A DNA stretch of 64,000 nucleotides. Source: MED-G105 sp039814575 (GTDB lineage: Bacteria > Pseudomonadota > Alphaproteobacteria > Caulobacterales > Parvularculaceae). The notes beneath the pieces are model-generated. The model did not search any database, was not told where the DNA came from, and saw only the letters and a list, made by a program, of their open reading frames with translations. This document shows, piece after piece, positions 1 to 9,429 of the stretch. The first letter of the stretch is position 1. Each line of letters begins with the position of its first letter. The stretch covers positions 83,136 to 147,135 of the forward strand of contig JBCCAY010000009.1 in assembly GCA_039814575.1 (NCBI GenBank). The letters run 5' to 3'. A program made the position numbers and the translations under genes.

Positions 1-2
1 CG

Positions 3-1892
3 GCGTTGCGCGCCCTCGACCGCGACCTCGACAACCTAACGAAAGGTTTTGACGGACGCATTGAAACCTTCGTCACCGGCGATCCGGCGTTGCGCGCCGA
101 CGAACTCCAATCCGTGACGACGGGCATCGGCCTCTCGTTCGGCCTTTCCTTCATCCTGGTCGCGATTTTGTTATTCTCCGCCTACCGATCAGCGTATTTG
201 TCGATCATTACATTGATGTCGCTGATCATCACCATCGTACTCACCGCCGCCTTCGCCGCGCTCGTGGTGCAAGAGCTGAACCTCGTTTCTGTCGCCTTCA
301 CCGTGCTTCTGGTCGGGCTCGGGCTTGATTTCGCGATCCACCTTCTCCTGCACGTCCAAGAAAGACGCGGCGCCGGACAATCGATCCGCCGCTCACTGCG
401 CGGGGCCGTTCATAATGTGGGCGCGGCCCTCGCCCTCGCTGCGCCGACAACCGCGATTGGGTTTTTCGCGTTTATTCCAACGCGCTTTGACGGCATCGCC
501 CAATTGGGGCTCATCGCCGGCGTCGGGGTCTTTATCGCCTTCGCCGTCGCCGTCACGTTCTTGCCCGCGGCGCTCGGCGCGATTACGCCGCCGCCGCCGA
601 AAAAGCGATCCGGCGCCGTACGCGGCGTCTTCGGCGCCTTGGAAAAAGTCTCCATTGCCGTTTCGCTGCTCACCATCTTGCTCGGCGCCTGGGCCGTCAC
701 GCTGCTGCCGCAAGCGCGCTTTGACGCCGACCCCATGTCCTTGCGCGATCCGTCGAGCCCATCGGTCCGCGGCTTTCAACGCCTCTTTGAAGATCCGGAC
801 ACGGCGCCTTACCGGCTAACGCGTCTGGTAAAAGACGAAGCCGAAGCCGAGCGCACCGCCGACGCCGCGAAAGCGCTGCCGACGGTGCAGGCGGTTCGCT
901 CACTGGCGTCTTTCATTCCCGAAAACCAGGACGACAAGCTCGACCGCATCGATATTGCGGCCGGTTCCCTCGCCTTCGCCCTAGACGCAGAGCCGTCGCC
1001 GGAAACCGGCCCCGAGATGCTCGACGCCGCGGCCGTCCTTCAAGCGCGTCTCGCCGAGACTTACGGCCCAGAAACTGAGGCCGCGGCGCTCGCGCGCGCT
1101 TTAACGAGCCTCACCGCAGAGGCGTCGCGCGCGCCGGCGATCGAAGACAATATTTTCCGCTATTGGGACGCGCTCACAACGCGCCTATTCGAACAATTAA
1201 ACGCCGACAAGGTCGATCTCGACGCCCTGCCCGCCCATCTGAAACGGCGCTATCGATCCGAAACGGCAGATGACGACGGCGCCCTCTGGCGCGTCGACAT
1301 GCTACCCGCGGAAGATGTTCGCAATCCTCGCGCCCTCGCCGCCTTCGTCACCGACGTAGAAGCGACCTTCCCAGATATCGCCGGCGGCGCTGTGCAAGCC
1401 CAGAAGGCGGGCGCTGTCATCTCCAACGCGATGCTGCAAGCGACGAGCCTCGCGCTCGGCTTCATTCTGATCTTTTTGTGGGTCACGTTGCGGCGTTTCA
1501 GCGACGTCGCGATGATGATGTTTCCGCTCATCCTCGCCGCCGTCTTAACCACCGCCACAGGCGTTTTGTTCGACATCCCGTTCAACTACGCCAATGTCAT
1601 CGTCTTGCCGCTGCTTGTGGGCATCGGCATCGACAGCGGCATTCACCTCGTGATGCGCGACCGCCATGTCGAAGACGATGGGTCGGTGTTCGGCACATCG
1701 ACGCCGCGGGCGGTGTTCTTTTCTGCATTAACCACCGTGGCCTCCTTCGGCAGCTTGATGCTGTCGCCCCATCGCGGCACGGCGAGCATGGGCCAGCTCT
1801 TGTCGATCGCCATCGCCTTTACGCTGGTGTGCACGCTCATCGTCTTGCCGGCGGCGTTAAAGCTGCGGGGCGGACAGCGCCGCGGGCGATGA
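3..1892 (+). CDS. hpnN: HpnN-like RND/MMPL lipid transporter, 3' part
   Basis: The reading frame is open from the left edge of the window, so the gene's start lies outside. The visible ~629 residues contain two clusters of membrane helices (about residues 40-195 and 465-625) separated by a soluble periplasmic domain, the layout of MMPL-type RND pumps. Motifs such as GLGLDFAIHLLLHV and GIGIDSGIHLVM are the repeated helix-4 Asp-containing segments of this family. It is followed by an MlaC-like gene, the pairing seen for HpnN/HpnM, which move hopanoids to the outer membrane. Assignment as HpnN rather than another MMPL protein rests on that neighbour and is therefore moderate. Confidence 0.75.
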   Translation, partial: ALRALDRDLDNLTKGFDGRIETFVTGDPALRADELQSVTTGIGLSFGLSFILVAILLFSAYRSAYLSIITLMSLIITIVLTAAFAALVVQELNLVSVAFTVLLVGLGLDFAIHLLLHVQERRGAGQSIRRSLRGAVHNVGAALALAAPTTAIGFFAFIPTRFDGIAQLGLIAGVGVFIAFAVAVTFLPAALGAITPPPPKKRSGAVRGVFGALEKVSIAVSLLTILLGAWAVTLLPQARFDADPMSLRDPSSPSVRGFQRLFEDPDTAPYRLTRLVKDEAEAERTADAAKALPTVQAVRSLASFIPENQDDKLDRIDIAAGSLAFALDAEPSPETGPEMLDAAAVLQARLAETYGPETEAAALARALTSLTAEASRAPAIEDNIFRYWDALTTRLFEQLNADKVDLDALPAHLKRRYRSETADDDGALWRVDMLPAEDVRNPRALAAFVTDVEATFPDIAGGAVQAQKAGAVISNAMLQATSLALGFILIFLWVTLRRFSDVAMMMFPLILAAVLTTATGVLFDIPFNYANVIVLPLLVGIGIDSGIHLVMRDRHVEDDGSVFGTSTPRAVFFSALTTVASFGSLMLSPHRGTASMGQLLSIAIAFTLVCTLIVLPAALKLRGGQRRGR

Positions 1893-2127
1893 TCGAGAGA
1901 TGATCAGGCGCTGATCACGAGCGCGTGACATATCGAAATCGTAAGGGAATCGCGGCGCGCGACCCAAGAATTTCGTGGGCTTCCATCCGCTTGGCGCCCT
2001 AATTCCTCCCTATATACTTGGTATTCACGACTCACTTGGCAAATCATGCTTAGGAGAGACATCGCCCGTTTAGCGGCGCCCATCGCATTGGACGTCGACA
2101 AACAGAAGAGTAGTTCGGAGGGTTGAA

Positions 2128-2868
2128 ATGGCGTCACGGGTTTATACGCGCCCCTTTTATCAAGGTTGCAAGGCCGCGGTTTTATCAGCGCTTCTCATCG
2201 CGCCGTTGACGCCGCAGGCGATGGCCCAAACAACGCCATCGGAGCCAACAGCCAGCGCCGCGGAAAACACTGAGCCAGCCCCTGTCGATCCGGAAGCGCG
2301 CGCCGTCGCTTTTGTCGAAGGCTTGATCGCCGACGCCTCAACGGCGCTCACGGATGAAAACGCCGACGAAGCCGCTCGCCTCAAAAACTTCCAAGCCGTC
2401 TTGAGCGACGCCTTAGCGCTTTCCTTCCTGTCGAAGTTCATGGTCGGCCGCCAGGCCTATGAGGCCATGACCGCCGAACAACGCGCGCGCTATGAGACGG
2501 TTTTCCCAGACTACATCACCCAGCAATACGCCGAACAATTCGACGGTATTCTCGGACAACCCTTAGAAGTCTCCGAGACGATCGCCCGACGCAGCGACAT
2601 TTTCGTCCGCACCCAATTCATTCGCAGTGAAGGCGGCCCGATTAACGTCGACTGGCGCACCCGCGCTCTTGACGACGGTGAATTGAAAGTGCGCGATATC
2701 ATCGTCAACGGCGCCTCGATCATGTCGGTGAAACGCAGCGAGTTCGCCGCCGTCATCGAACGTGACGGCATCGACCGTCTCATCGATCTCCTTGCGGCGG
2801 AATTGACAAGCGAGACGACTGCGGCGACGTCAGAAGCTGACGAAACGACCGAGGACAGAGAAGGATAA
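2128..2868 (+). CDS. hpnM: HpnM/MlaC-like periplasmic lipid-binding protein
   Basis: A 246-residue protein with a Sec signal peptide (hydrophobic ~15-33, likely cleavage after AMA). The mature part matches the MlaC/Ttg2D fold: an alpha-helical start, then LSFLSKFMVGRQAYEAM, the YITQQYAEQF segment and a beta-rich half with VDWRTR and VRDIIVNG. MlaC-family proteins ferry lipids across the periplasm; the HpnM branch accompanies the hopanoid pump HpnN, which lies just upstream. The ATG follows a good ribosome site (GGAGG, ~8 nt upstream). The Glu/Thr-rich tail (last ~20 residues) looks disordered. Next gene starts 5 nt after the stop, so co-transcription is likely. Confidence 0.8.
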   Translation: MASRVYTRPFYQGCKAAVLSALLIAPLTPQAMAQTTPSEPTASAAENTEPAPVDPEARAVAFVEGLIADASTALTDENADEAARLKNFQAVLSDALALSFLSKFMVGRQAYEAMTAEQRARYETVFPDYITQQYAEQFDGILGQPLEVSETIARRSDIFVRTQFIRSEGGPINVDWRTRALDDGELKVRDIIVNGASIMSVKRSEFAAVIERDGIDRLIDLLAAELTSETTAATSEADETTEDREG

Positions 2869-2873
2869 CGCCG

Positions 2874-3308
2874 ATGGGGGGCTCAACGAACGACCCAACA
2901 GAAACTGACGGGTCGGATGCGGACTTTATGGACCCTGTTCGGCGCGAGGCGCGCGCCGCATGCGGCGCCTATTTGATGGTCGCCTTCGCCGACGGCGTTT
3001 TCGACCGCGCCGAAGAGGCGCGCTTCCTCGACAGCCTCGCCAATAATGAGAATTTCAAAGCCTTCCCAGCGGCGATCCTGCAAAACGAATACAACGCCCT
3101 TCTTGCGGCGATCAAAAGCGACTACGCGGCGACCAGCGGCCTTATACTTGACGATATCGCCTGGCTGCATAGCGCAGGACGCAACACCGAGGCCGTGCGC
3201 ATCGGCGCGCAGGCCGCGATTGTCGCCGATACGCGCCTTGAGCCCCAGGAAGAAGCCGCCCTCGATCAGATTGAACAGGCCCTCGGCCTTAGCGAAGGCG
3301 CGCTGTGA
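2874..3308 (+). CDS. TerB-like (tellurite resistance TerB family) protein
   Basis: A small all-helical protein of 144 residues without signal peptide. The segment AYLMVAFADGVFDRAEEARF followed by acidic helical repeats is typical of the TerB/DUF533-like fold, whose conserved acidic residues may bind metal. Function in the cell is not known for most members. It sits between hpnM and mtnP and its stop codon overlaps the GTG start of mtnP (GTGA), so the three genes are probably one transcript. The link with lipid transport is positional only. Confidence 0.65.
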   Translation: MGGSTNDPTETDGSDADFMDPVRREARAACGAYLMVAFADGVFDRAEEARFLDSLANNENFKAFPAAILQNEYNALLAAIKSDYAATSGLILDDIAWLHSAGRNTEAVRIGAQAAIVADTRLEPQEEAALDQIEQALGLSEGAL

Positions 3309-4195
3309 GCGAACAGTCCCGCATTCTCGGCGTCATCGGCGGCTCAGGCCTTTACGCCATCAACGCTCTCGAAGACGTTGAAAAACTAACCATCGACACG
3401 CCTTGGGGAGCCCCCTCAGCGCCCATCGTTTCTGGACGGATCGGCGCGCTGCAGGTGCGCTTTCTCGCCCGCCACGGTGAAGGCCATCGCTTGACGCCAG
3501 GCACGGTCAATTACCGCGCCAACATCGACGCCCTGAAACAAACCGGCGTCACCGACGTTCTCTCCCTCTCCGCGTGCGGATCGTTCAAAGAGGACTTAGC
3601 GCCCGGAACGTTCGTCATCGTCGACCAATTTATCGACCGCACCGTCCACCGGGAGAACTCTTTCTTCGGACCGGGATGCGTCGCCCATGTCTCCATGGCT
3701 GATCCCATCTGCCCCGCCCTCGCCAAGGCGGCAGCGGCGAGCGCGGCGGCCCTCAACATAAAACATGCGTTCGGCGGAACGTATCTCTGCATGGAAGGCC
3801 CGCAGTTTTCGACGAAAGCAGAAAGTCATCTCTATAAGTCTTGGGGCGCCGACGTCATCGGCATGACCAACGCCACGGAAGCCAAACTCGCGCGTGAAGC
3901 GGAGCTGCCCTATACGAGCGTCGCCATGGTCACTGATTATGATTGTTGGCATGAGGAGGAAGAAGCGGTGGAAGTCGCGGCGATCCTCGCGACGATGCAG
4001 GCGAACACGGAGAACGCCAAACGCCTCCTCGCCGACCTCGCCCCGCGGCTTGGCCCAACGCGCACGCCGTCGCCACTGGGGATTGAAACCTGCCTCGACA
4101 CGGCGCTGATTACGCCGCCAGAAGCGCGCGATCCGGCGCTCTTAGAGAAATTGAAATCGGTCGCCGGACGGGTTCTAGGAATCAACGACAATTAA
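3305..4195 (+). CDS. mtnP: S-methyl-5'-thioadenosine phosphorylase
   Basis: A 296-residue member of the PNP/MTAP phosphorylase family. It shows the phosphate-binding start GVIGGSGLY, the RHGEGHRLTPG loop, the MEGPQFSTKAES substrate motif and GMTNATEAKLARE, where MTAP enzymes carry their ribose/base-binding residues. The enzyme splits methylthioadenosine (from polyamine and other SAM-dependent pathways) into adenine and methylthioribose-1-phosphate in the cytoplasm. The GTG start at 3305 overlaps the preceding stop, and length and N-terminal motif placement agree with family members. The purine-nucleoside alternative is less likely because of the TNATEA motif. Confidence 0.9.
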   Translation: MSEQSRILGVIGGSGLYAINALEDVEKLTIDTPWGAPSAPIVSGRIGALQVRFLARHGEGHRLTPGTVNYRANIDALKQTGVTDVLSLSACGSFKEDLAPGTFVIVDQFIDRTVHRENSFFGPGCVAHVSMADPICPALAKAAAASAAALNIKHAFGGTYLCMEGPQFSTKAESHLYKSWGADVIGMTNATEAKLAREAELPYTSVAMVTDYDCWHEEEEAVEVAAILATMQANTENAKRLLADLAPRLGPTRTPSPLGIETCLDTALITPPEARDPALLEKLKSVAGRVLGINDN

Positions 4196-4344
4196 GGCTG
4201 TAGCGGAGTGATTGACGCGCCGCGCCCTCAAGCGGCGGCATCCAACCCCTGCACCGAACCGCAGTTGAAACAGTACTAAACCTTTGCGCTACGCACGCGC
4301 CTTCGTCATCGTTAAAGCAAACAGACTCTCATACGGAGCACGCA

Positions 4345-5166
4345 ATGACGCAGGATGACGCGAAAGACGCCGAAAGCTTCCTAGCCCTTCACCATCAATC
4401 AGAGCCGCTGCTATTGCCCAACCCCTGGGATATCGGCAGCGCAAAGATCCTTGAAAAGATCGGCTTCAAAGCGCTGGCGACAACGTCCGGCGGTTTCGCC
4501 TGGAGCATCGGCAAACTCGACGGCGCCGTCAGCCTCGAAGAAAAACTCGAGCATTGCCGCGCCCTGTGCGACGCGGTCGACATTCCCGTCGCGGCTGATC
4601 TCGGCTCCGGCTTCGGCGCCGAACCAAAAGAGATCGCGGCCACCGTGACGGCGGCCGGCGCAACGGGCCTTGCCGGCGTTTCCATTGAAGACGCAGCGAA
4701 CCCCTATTTCGGCGGCGCCTATGACACTCCCCTCGCTACGGAACGCGTGGCGGCCGCCGTCGAAGCGGCGCGCGCCTTGCCCGGCGAACTTGTGGTGACG
4801 GCGCGTTGCGAACATTTCTCCACCGGCGATCGCAATTTTGACGACTGCCTTGCGCGGTTGAAAGCATATGAAGACGCTGGCGCCGACGTCCTCCATGCAC
4901 CAGGCATGACGGATTTGGACCAAATCAAAGACCTATGCGCCGCACTGGAGAAGCCCGTCAACGTTCTCATCGGCTTCAGACAAATGCCGCATACGGCCAA
5001 AGAGCTTGGGGCCGTCGGCGTTAAGCGCATTAGTCTTGGCACGGACCTTGCCCGCATCGCCTATGGCGCGGCGATGAACGCCGCAAAAGAATTTCTTGAG
5101 ACAGGCGCTATTCAATCGCAAGACGTCGACGCCCGGTCAAAAGATGTCGCCAATGCGATGCTTTAA
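4345..5166 (+). CDS. Isocitrate lyase / PEP mutase family protein
   Basis: A 273-residue TIM-barrel protein of the ICL/PEPM superfamily. LLLPNPWDIGSAKILEKIGF at the N terminus, AADLGSGFG with its Mg-ligand Asp and the GVSIEDA segment are diagnostic of the short 'carboxyvinyl-carboxyphosphonate phosphorylmutase-like' group. The KKCGH active-site loop of true isocitrate lyase is absent; RCEHF occupies the comparable region. The substrate is therefore unknown; relatives cleave or rearrange 2-oxo acids such as oxaloacetate or 2-methylisocitrate. It stands alone between mtnP and a convergent gene. Confidence 0.8.
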   Translation: MTQDDAKDAESFLALHHQSEPLLLPNPWDIGSAKILEKIGFKALATTSGGFAWSIGKLDGAVSLEEKLEHCRALCDAVDIPVAADLGSGFGAEPKEIAATVTAAGATGLAGVSIEDAANPYFGGAYDTPLATERVAAAVEAARALPGELVVTARCEHFSTGDRNFDDCLARLKAYEDAGADVLHAPGMTDLDQIKDLCAALEKPVNVLIGFRQMPHTAKELGAVGVKRISLGTDLARIAYGAAMNAAKEFLETGAIQSQDVDARSKDVANAML

Positions 5167-5178
5167 TGCCTATTCAGC

Positions 5179-5817
5179 TTAACGCCTTTGGCTCTGGCAT
5201 ACTGCGAGCACATCATCTGGTGTCGGACCATTCTCGCCAAGATCCTCGACGACCAATGTGGCGTCCGCCATCGCGTCGTAAATCTCCGCCCGCTGCGCCA
5301 GCAGTTTGGGGTAACAGCGCTTTAAAGCTACCTCGAACGCTTCCCCCGCCGCCGCGTCAAACGCCCCGCCCCAGATGACCGGCTTCGGCACCGAGAGATA
5401 TTGCCCGATCAAAGCCTCGACGATGGGCGCGGTCGGCTCCAAATAAACAACTGTGAAGTGATCGTGGATGAATTGGCGCGCGCCGGTCGACGTGTGGGCG
5501 ACGCTCCCCGTAGTGTCGAGGACGAGGCCCGGCTCATCCACCGGCGCGGCGAGCACGCCTTCCTCTTCGAGACGTAGATACTCAGCCTCGCGATCAGCAT
5601 ACCCGTCAGCCGTCGGCGCTCCCAGCCAGCCGGAGAGCGCCGCCATATCGTTCAAACCCAACGCATTTTGAATGAGATCGTCAACGCCAAAGCCACGGCC
5701 GCCGAGCAGCGCGCTAAGACCACCCGTCAGGCGGCTTTTGCCGATATTCGACATGCCGACGAGCGCAATCCGCCCGTCATGGGGCATGGATTTCACGTCG
5801 ACGGGCGGCCGCACCAT
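5179..5817 (-). CDS. Shikimate-kinase-like P-loop protein next to thrC
   Basis: A 212-residue protein with a Walker A loop close to the N terminus (VGMSNIGKSRL) and, a little later, GFGVDDLIQ, placed like the DTD motif of shikimate kinases but altered to VDD. YADREAEYL and LVLDTTGS resemble the RE..E and glycine-rich segments of that family. The usual shikimate-binding arginines are not evident, so the phosphate acceptor is unclear. Its start overlaps the stop of thrC by one base, so the two are surely co-transcribed; a role in threonine or aromatic amino-acid metabolism is inference from that. Confidence 0.6.
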   Translation of the reverse strand: MVRPPVDVKSMPHDGRIALVGMSNIGKSRLTGGLSALLGGRGFGVDDLIQNALGLNDMAALSGWLGAPTADGYADREAEYLRLEEEGVLAAPVDEPGLVLDTTGSVAHTSTGARQFIHDHFTVVYLEPTAPIVEALIGQYLSVPKPVIWGGAFDAAAGEAFEVALKRCYPKLLAQRAEIYDAMADATLVVEDLGENGPTPDDVLAVCQSQRR

Positions 5818-7175
5818 TAGGACGCGCCGTCAAGAACAGCGGCGAGCGCCGATAATTCAGGTTTCATCGGCGTTTCAGCCGGTTTCGCGGCGAGCGCATC
5901 GGCAAGCGCCGGCGGCAACGGCACCGGCGCGCCGATGATCGGCTCAACGCCGTCAGCGAACTTCGCCGGGTGCGCCGTTCCGACGGTGAGGTAAACGCCC
6001 TCGCCGCCCGTCTCTTTGCGGTGGGCGCTCGCAGCGGCATGACCGACGGCGGTGTGCGGACACATTAAATAGCCCGTCTCGTCATAGACGGATTTTAGGT
6101 GCGCGCCCGTTTCTTCATCGGTAAAGCGCGCGCCCCAGCAAACGCGGCGTACGGCGTCGACGTCATTGTCGAAGAGCGTCAGGATTCGTTCGAAGTTATT
6201 CGGTCGGCCGACATCCATCGCATTTGATAATGTAGGTACAGATGGTCGTGGCCGATAAACGCCAGTCGTCAAATACTCAACAAACGGATCGTTTACATTG
6301 TGACCAACAACGAAACGGTCGATCGGTGCGCCCATCACGCGCGCCATCAAGCCGCCGGTGACATTGCCAAGATTGCCCGACGGCACGCTAATCGTCAGCG
6401 GCAAATCGGGATGCGCCGCCTTCAATTTGAGGCTCGCCCAGAAATAATAAAAGCTCTGCGGCGTGACGCGCCCCACATTGATGGAGTTCGCCGACATAAG
6501 CCCGTGCTTTTCGTTCAAAGCCGGATCGCTGAAGGCCGCTTTGACGAGCGCCTGGCAATCGTCAAAAGCACCGTCGACGGCGAGCGCGCGGACATTGCCC
6601 TCTTTCACGCCAATCGTCGTCAATTGTGCAGCTTGGATACGACTGACGCCATCTTTCGGGAACAGGATAAACACCCGAACGCCAGGTTGTCCCGCGAAGG
6701 CCGCACCCACCGCGCCGCCAGTATCGCCGGACGTCGCAACGAGGATCGTTCGCTCTGCGCCGGAGCGCGCAATCAATCGCGAGGCGGACCGCGCCATGAA
6801 CCGGGCGGCGTAGTCTTTAAATGCGAGCGTCGGCCCGTGGAACAATTCCAAGACATAGTCGCGCTCGTTCGCCGCCGCTGCGGCGCCGCCAATTTCCGCC
6901 CTACTCGCTACGCCGCGGATTGGCGGGTCAAAATCATAAGCGTCGGCGCAGATCTCTTGGACATCGTCATCGGAGAAGCGATCATCCATAAAATGACGAG
7001 CTAACCGCGCCGCAACCGCCGAAAACGGCGCTTTGGACAGATCTTGTCGTTCCGTCTCTGAAAACGACGGAAACGCATCCGGCATCCATAGTCCGCCGTC
7101 AGGGGCGAGACTGGCGAGCAGCGCATCGGAAAACCGCGCTTTGAGCGTATCGTCTTTATGCGAATGGAACAGCAT
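5817..7175 (-). CDS. thrC: Threonine synthase
   Basis: A 452-residue PLP enzyme that turns O-phosphohomoserine into threonine. The lysine that binds PLP lies in PTLAFKDYAAR, preceded by the ELFHG motif, and the phosphate cup of PLP is VATSGDTGGAVG and SVPSGNLGNVTGG. Length and the N-terminal short domain (LWMPDAFP) fit the longer Gram-negative/fungal class of ThrC. The start at 7175 is favoured because MLFHSHKDD lies where family members begin. It heads a two-gene leftward unit with the shikimate-kinase-like gene and is divergent from the serine hydrolase at 7512. Confidence 0.93.
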   Translation of the reverse strand: MLFHSHKDDTLKARFSDALLASLAPDGGLWMPDAFPSFSETERQDLSKAPFSAVAARLARHFMDDRFSDDDVQEICADAYDFDPPIRGVASRAEIGGAAAAANERDYVLELFHGPTLAFKDYAARFMARSASRLIARSGAERTILVATSGDTGGAVGAAFAGQPGVRVFILFPKDGVSRIQAAQLTTIGVKEGNVRALAVDGAFDDCQALVKAAFSDPALNEKHGLMSANSINVGRVTPQSFYYFWASLKLKAAHPDLPLTISVPSGNLGNVTGGLMARVMGAPIDRFVVGHNVNDPFVEYLTTGVYRPRPSVPTLSNAMDVGRPNNFERILTLFDNDVDAVRRVCWGARFTDEETGAHLKSVYDETGYLMCPHTAVGHAAASAHRKETGGEGVYLTVGTAHPAKFADGVEPIIGAPVPLPPALADALAAKPAETPMKPELSALAAVLDGAS

Positions 7176-7511
7176 TGAATTTAGACCCTTTCGCGCCCGC
7201 TGTTAGACGACCTCCAAGGCTTGATCAAGGTCGACAATGCGAACTTCCGAGTCCCTAATAGAGGCGGAATGGCGGATTTCGGTCTTTTTCATCCTGCCGT
7301 CTCGACGGTGGATAGCGCACAAACGTCATCGAAACGTAACCGATGCGACGTCTTAACGCTTATAGCCAATTGAACGACTTGTTGGATAAAGCCAAGCGGT
7401 ATACAATTATGCGGGCTTGGTGGACAAAATTCACGAAAATTAGAACGATAATTGGCGTCATTTTCGAGCGTTAGTGGTCGACGTGCGATGGTGTCAGCAG
7501 CGAGGAAAAAC
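7176..7511. other. Intergenic region between divergent genes
   Basis: This 336-bp gap separates the divergent starts of thrC and the secreted serine hydrolase. It must hold both promoters, but no convincing operator, riboswitch fold or small gene could be recognised. A ribosome site (GAGGAAA, 7502-7508) belongs to the rightward gene. Confidence 0.5.
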
Positions 7512-9008
7512 ATGATAAATCTTATCAAACGACATGCATCTGGCCCCGTCGCAGCATCATTCATCGCCGTCGCTACAGCCTTAAACCCGGCTTTCACCAA
7601 CCTCGCAGCGCAAGATGTGACCACGTATAATGATCCGACGCCAAACCTCAGCGCCCTCCTGGAAGCCGGCGAAATCGCGACCTTCACCTGCTCGGGGGTT
7701 TTTATCGCCGGCCGCACCCTGGAACAGCTAAAAACCCTTGAACTAACAAACGCCGACGGCTCGCCTTACAAGGTCGCCGGCGTCGTTCCCGAGATCTTGA
7801 TTGACGATAAACAGCGCACCGTCGCCGTTTCTTACAGTGAGTTTCTGCCGCCTATGCGCGCCGCCTTTCGGGACGGCCTTGGCTGTTCAGTTCTGCCGGT
7901 TGGGTCTGGCCCCAATGCCGGCGAAAACTTGCCGAAGCTCTCAAAGAAACGGCCCGGCTATGATAAGGCTAATACAGACTGGCCCAAAAAAGGCCTCCTA
8001 CAGCCAGCCAAAACCCCGAAACCTTACCAAGCGCGTCTCGACTCCGCGATTGAACGGACATTCCGGGGAGAAGGACATGGGCCGGGCGCGCGAACCATCG
8101 CGACCCTCATCGTTCATAAAGGCGAAGTCGTGGCCGAACGATATCGTGACGGCTTTGGTCCGCATACGCAGTATCGCACATGGTCCACCGCGAAGAGCCT
8201 CGCAAGCGCCGTTATCGGCGCCGCCATCCAAGACGGCGTGCTGCCCGGCGTCGAAACGACTGCGCCGATCCCAGAATGGCGAGATACGAATGACCCCCGC
8301 GCCGACATAACACTCGAAAACTTGCTGCATATGGCGAGCGGCCTTCGCTCCGTCGTGCCAGACGACGGGAGCAACACGCCGGCAGCGTATTGGGCGGGTA
8401 TTGACAGCGCCGCCGACGCTGTGTCGCAACCTTTAATCCACAAGCCGGGCGCACATTGGCATTACGCCAACTACGATACGCTCTTGTTGATGCGTTCATT
8501 AAAAGCGGCTCTCGGCGACGATCAAAAATATCGCGACTACCCTTATCGTCGTCTGTTCGACCGTATCGGCATGCACGACACGTTCGCCGAAACCGACCCA
8601 TACGGAAATTATGTCATGAGCAGCCAGGTATATACGAACGCCCGTGACCTGGCGCGGTTCGCCACTTTGTTTCTCAATGACGGCGTCTGGCGCGGACAAC
8701 GCATCTTGCCGGAAGGTTGGGCGGACTATAGCTGCACCAGTACGGACGCAGAGCCCAAACCCTCCTGGGGCGGCGTGGAATATGGCGCGCAATGGTGGAT
8801 CTATCCCGTCAAATTTGACGCCGACGCCGGCGTTGAAAACCTCAAAGTCTGTTCCACGAACGGCGCGCGCGGACAGTATGCCGCTTTTTCACCTGAACAC
8901 GATCTGGTCATGGTGCGCCGCGGCGTGGACGCTTGGGAAATGCAAGGCTTTGACGAAGTGCAATTCTTCAAAGACGTCATCGCAGCGGTATCGGCGCCGC
9001 TGGAGTAA
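7512..9008 (+). CDS. Secreted serine hydrolase, class C beta-lactamase fold
   Basis: About 498 residues from the ATG at 7512, chosen because GAGGAAA lies just upstream and the resulting N terminus is a good Sec signal peptide (hydrophobic ~8-28, cleavage near NLAA). The catalytic domain has the Ser-x-x-Lys motif in STAKS (Ser ~225), the Tyr-x-Asn motif in HYANYD (Tyr ~318) and a late GARGQY in place of HTG/KTG. This matches penicillin-binding/esterase proteins of the 6-aminohexanoate-dimer hydrolase type. An extra ~150-residue N-terminal domain precedes it. It probably acts in the periplasm on an amide or ester; beta-lactamase activity is unlikely without a KTG box. Confidence 0.8.
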   Translation: MINLIKRHASGPVAASFIAVATALNPAFTNLAAQDVTTYNDPTPNLSALLEAGEIATFTCSGVFIAGRTLEQLKTLELTNADGSPYKVAGVVPEILIDDKQRTVAVSYSEFLPPMRAAFRDGLGCSVLPVGSGPNAGENLPKLSKKRPGYDKANTDWPKKGLLQPAKTPKPYQARLDSAIERTFRGEGHGPGARTIATLIVHKGEVVAERYRDGFGPHTQYRTWSTAKSLASAVIGAAIQDGVLPGVETTAPIPEWRDTNDPRADITLENLLHMASGLRSVVPDDGSNTPAAYWAGIDSAADAVSQPLIHKPGAHWHYANYDTLLLMRSLKAALGDDQKYRDYPYRRLFDRIGMHDTFAETDPYGNYVMSSQVYTNARDLARFATLFLNDGVWRGQRILPEGWADYSCTSTDAEPKPSWGGVEYGAQWWIYPVKFDADAGVENLKVCSTNGARGQYAAFSPEHDLVMVRRGVDAWEMQGFDEVQFFKDVIAAVSAPLE

Positions 9009-9219
9009 CTCCTAAACTGCTATCTGTTCACTGGTTAAGGGTGACTTCAACGAACCAGACGAACGCATCTTATGTCGTGACGAGATCCGTGGCGGCGGCG
9101 CCACGACGTTCTCGTCACGCTCCATTCGCCGCCATGCGCCGCCTTGGCGGGCGCACCAAAATTCTATAGAAGTTTTTACAGCGTCAGAGATCTTTGCTAC
9201 GACATAAGTCATTTTTCCA

Positions 9220-9403
9220 AGAGCCCGATTCAAAACTTGGGAAATAGCGTGACACGAGAGGGTCAGACGGTCGTTTGCCGCCCGACGATGCGGTGCTGGC
9301 TCTTACTTTTTTAGATTTAGAGCCTGAGCGGTATGGATTTGCCGCCAACGAACGTCTGATTCGAGAGGTTTTCCAGTGTTGCACCAATTTCCAATCGGGC
9401 TCT
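9220..9403. repeat. Long palindromic (MITE-like) repeat, copy A
   Basis: A 184-bp intergenic element bounded by a perfect 11-bp terminal inverted repeat (AGAGCCCGATT). The whole element is an imperfect palindrome: the left arm pairs with the right arm, and the centre is a hairpin GGCTCT...AGAGCC (9298-9324). A related copy of about 200 bp lies at 48235-48434, sharing both ends, the first 18 bases, the TTTGCCGCC core and the central hairpin. It has no coding capacity. It looks like a small non-autonomous transposable element or genome-wide palindromic repeat. The rest of the 9009-9429 gap shows no supported gene. Confidence 0.75.
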
Positions 9404-9429
9404 AAGCAGCGTCGTAGAGAACGAGATCA

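Noticed and set aside
6300..7004. Long rightward frame opposite thrC
   Set aside because: Antisense of threonine synthase; composition is typical of a mirror frame.
9012..9233. Leftward 73-residue frame after the serine hydrolase
   Set aside because: No similarity, partly inside the palindromic repeat, no ribosome site.
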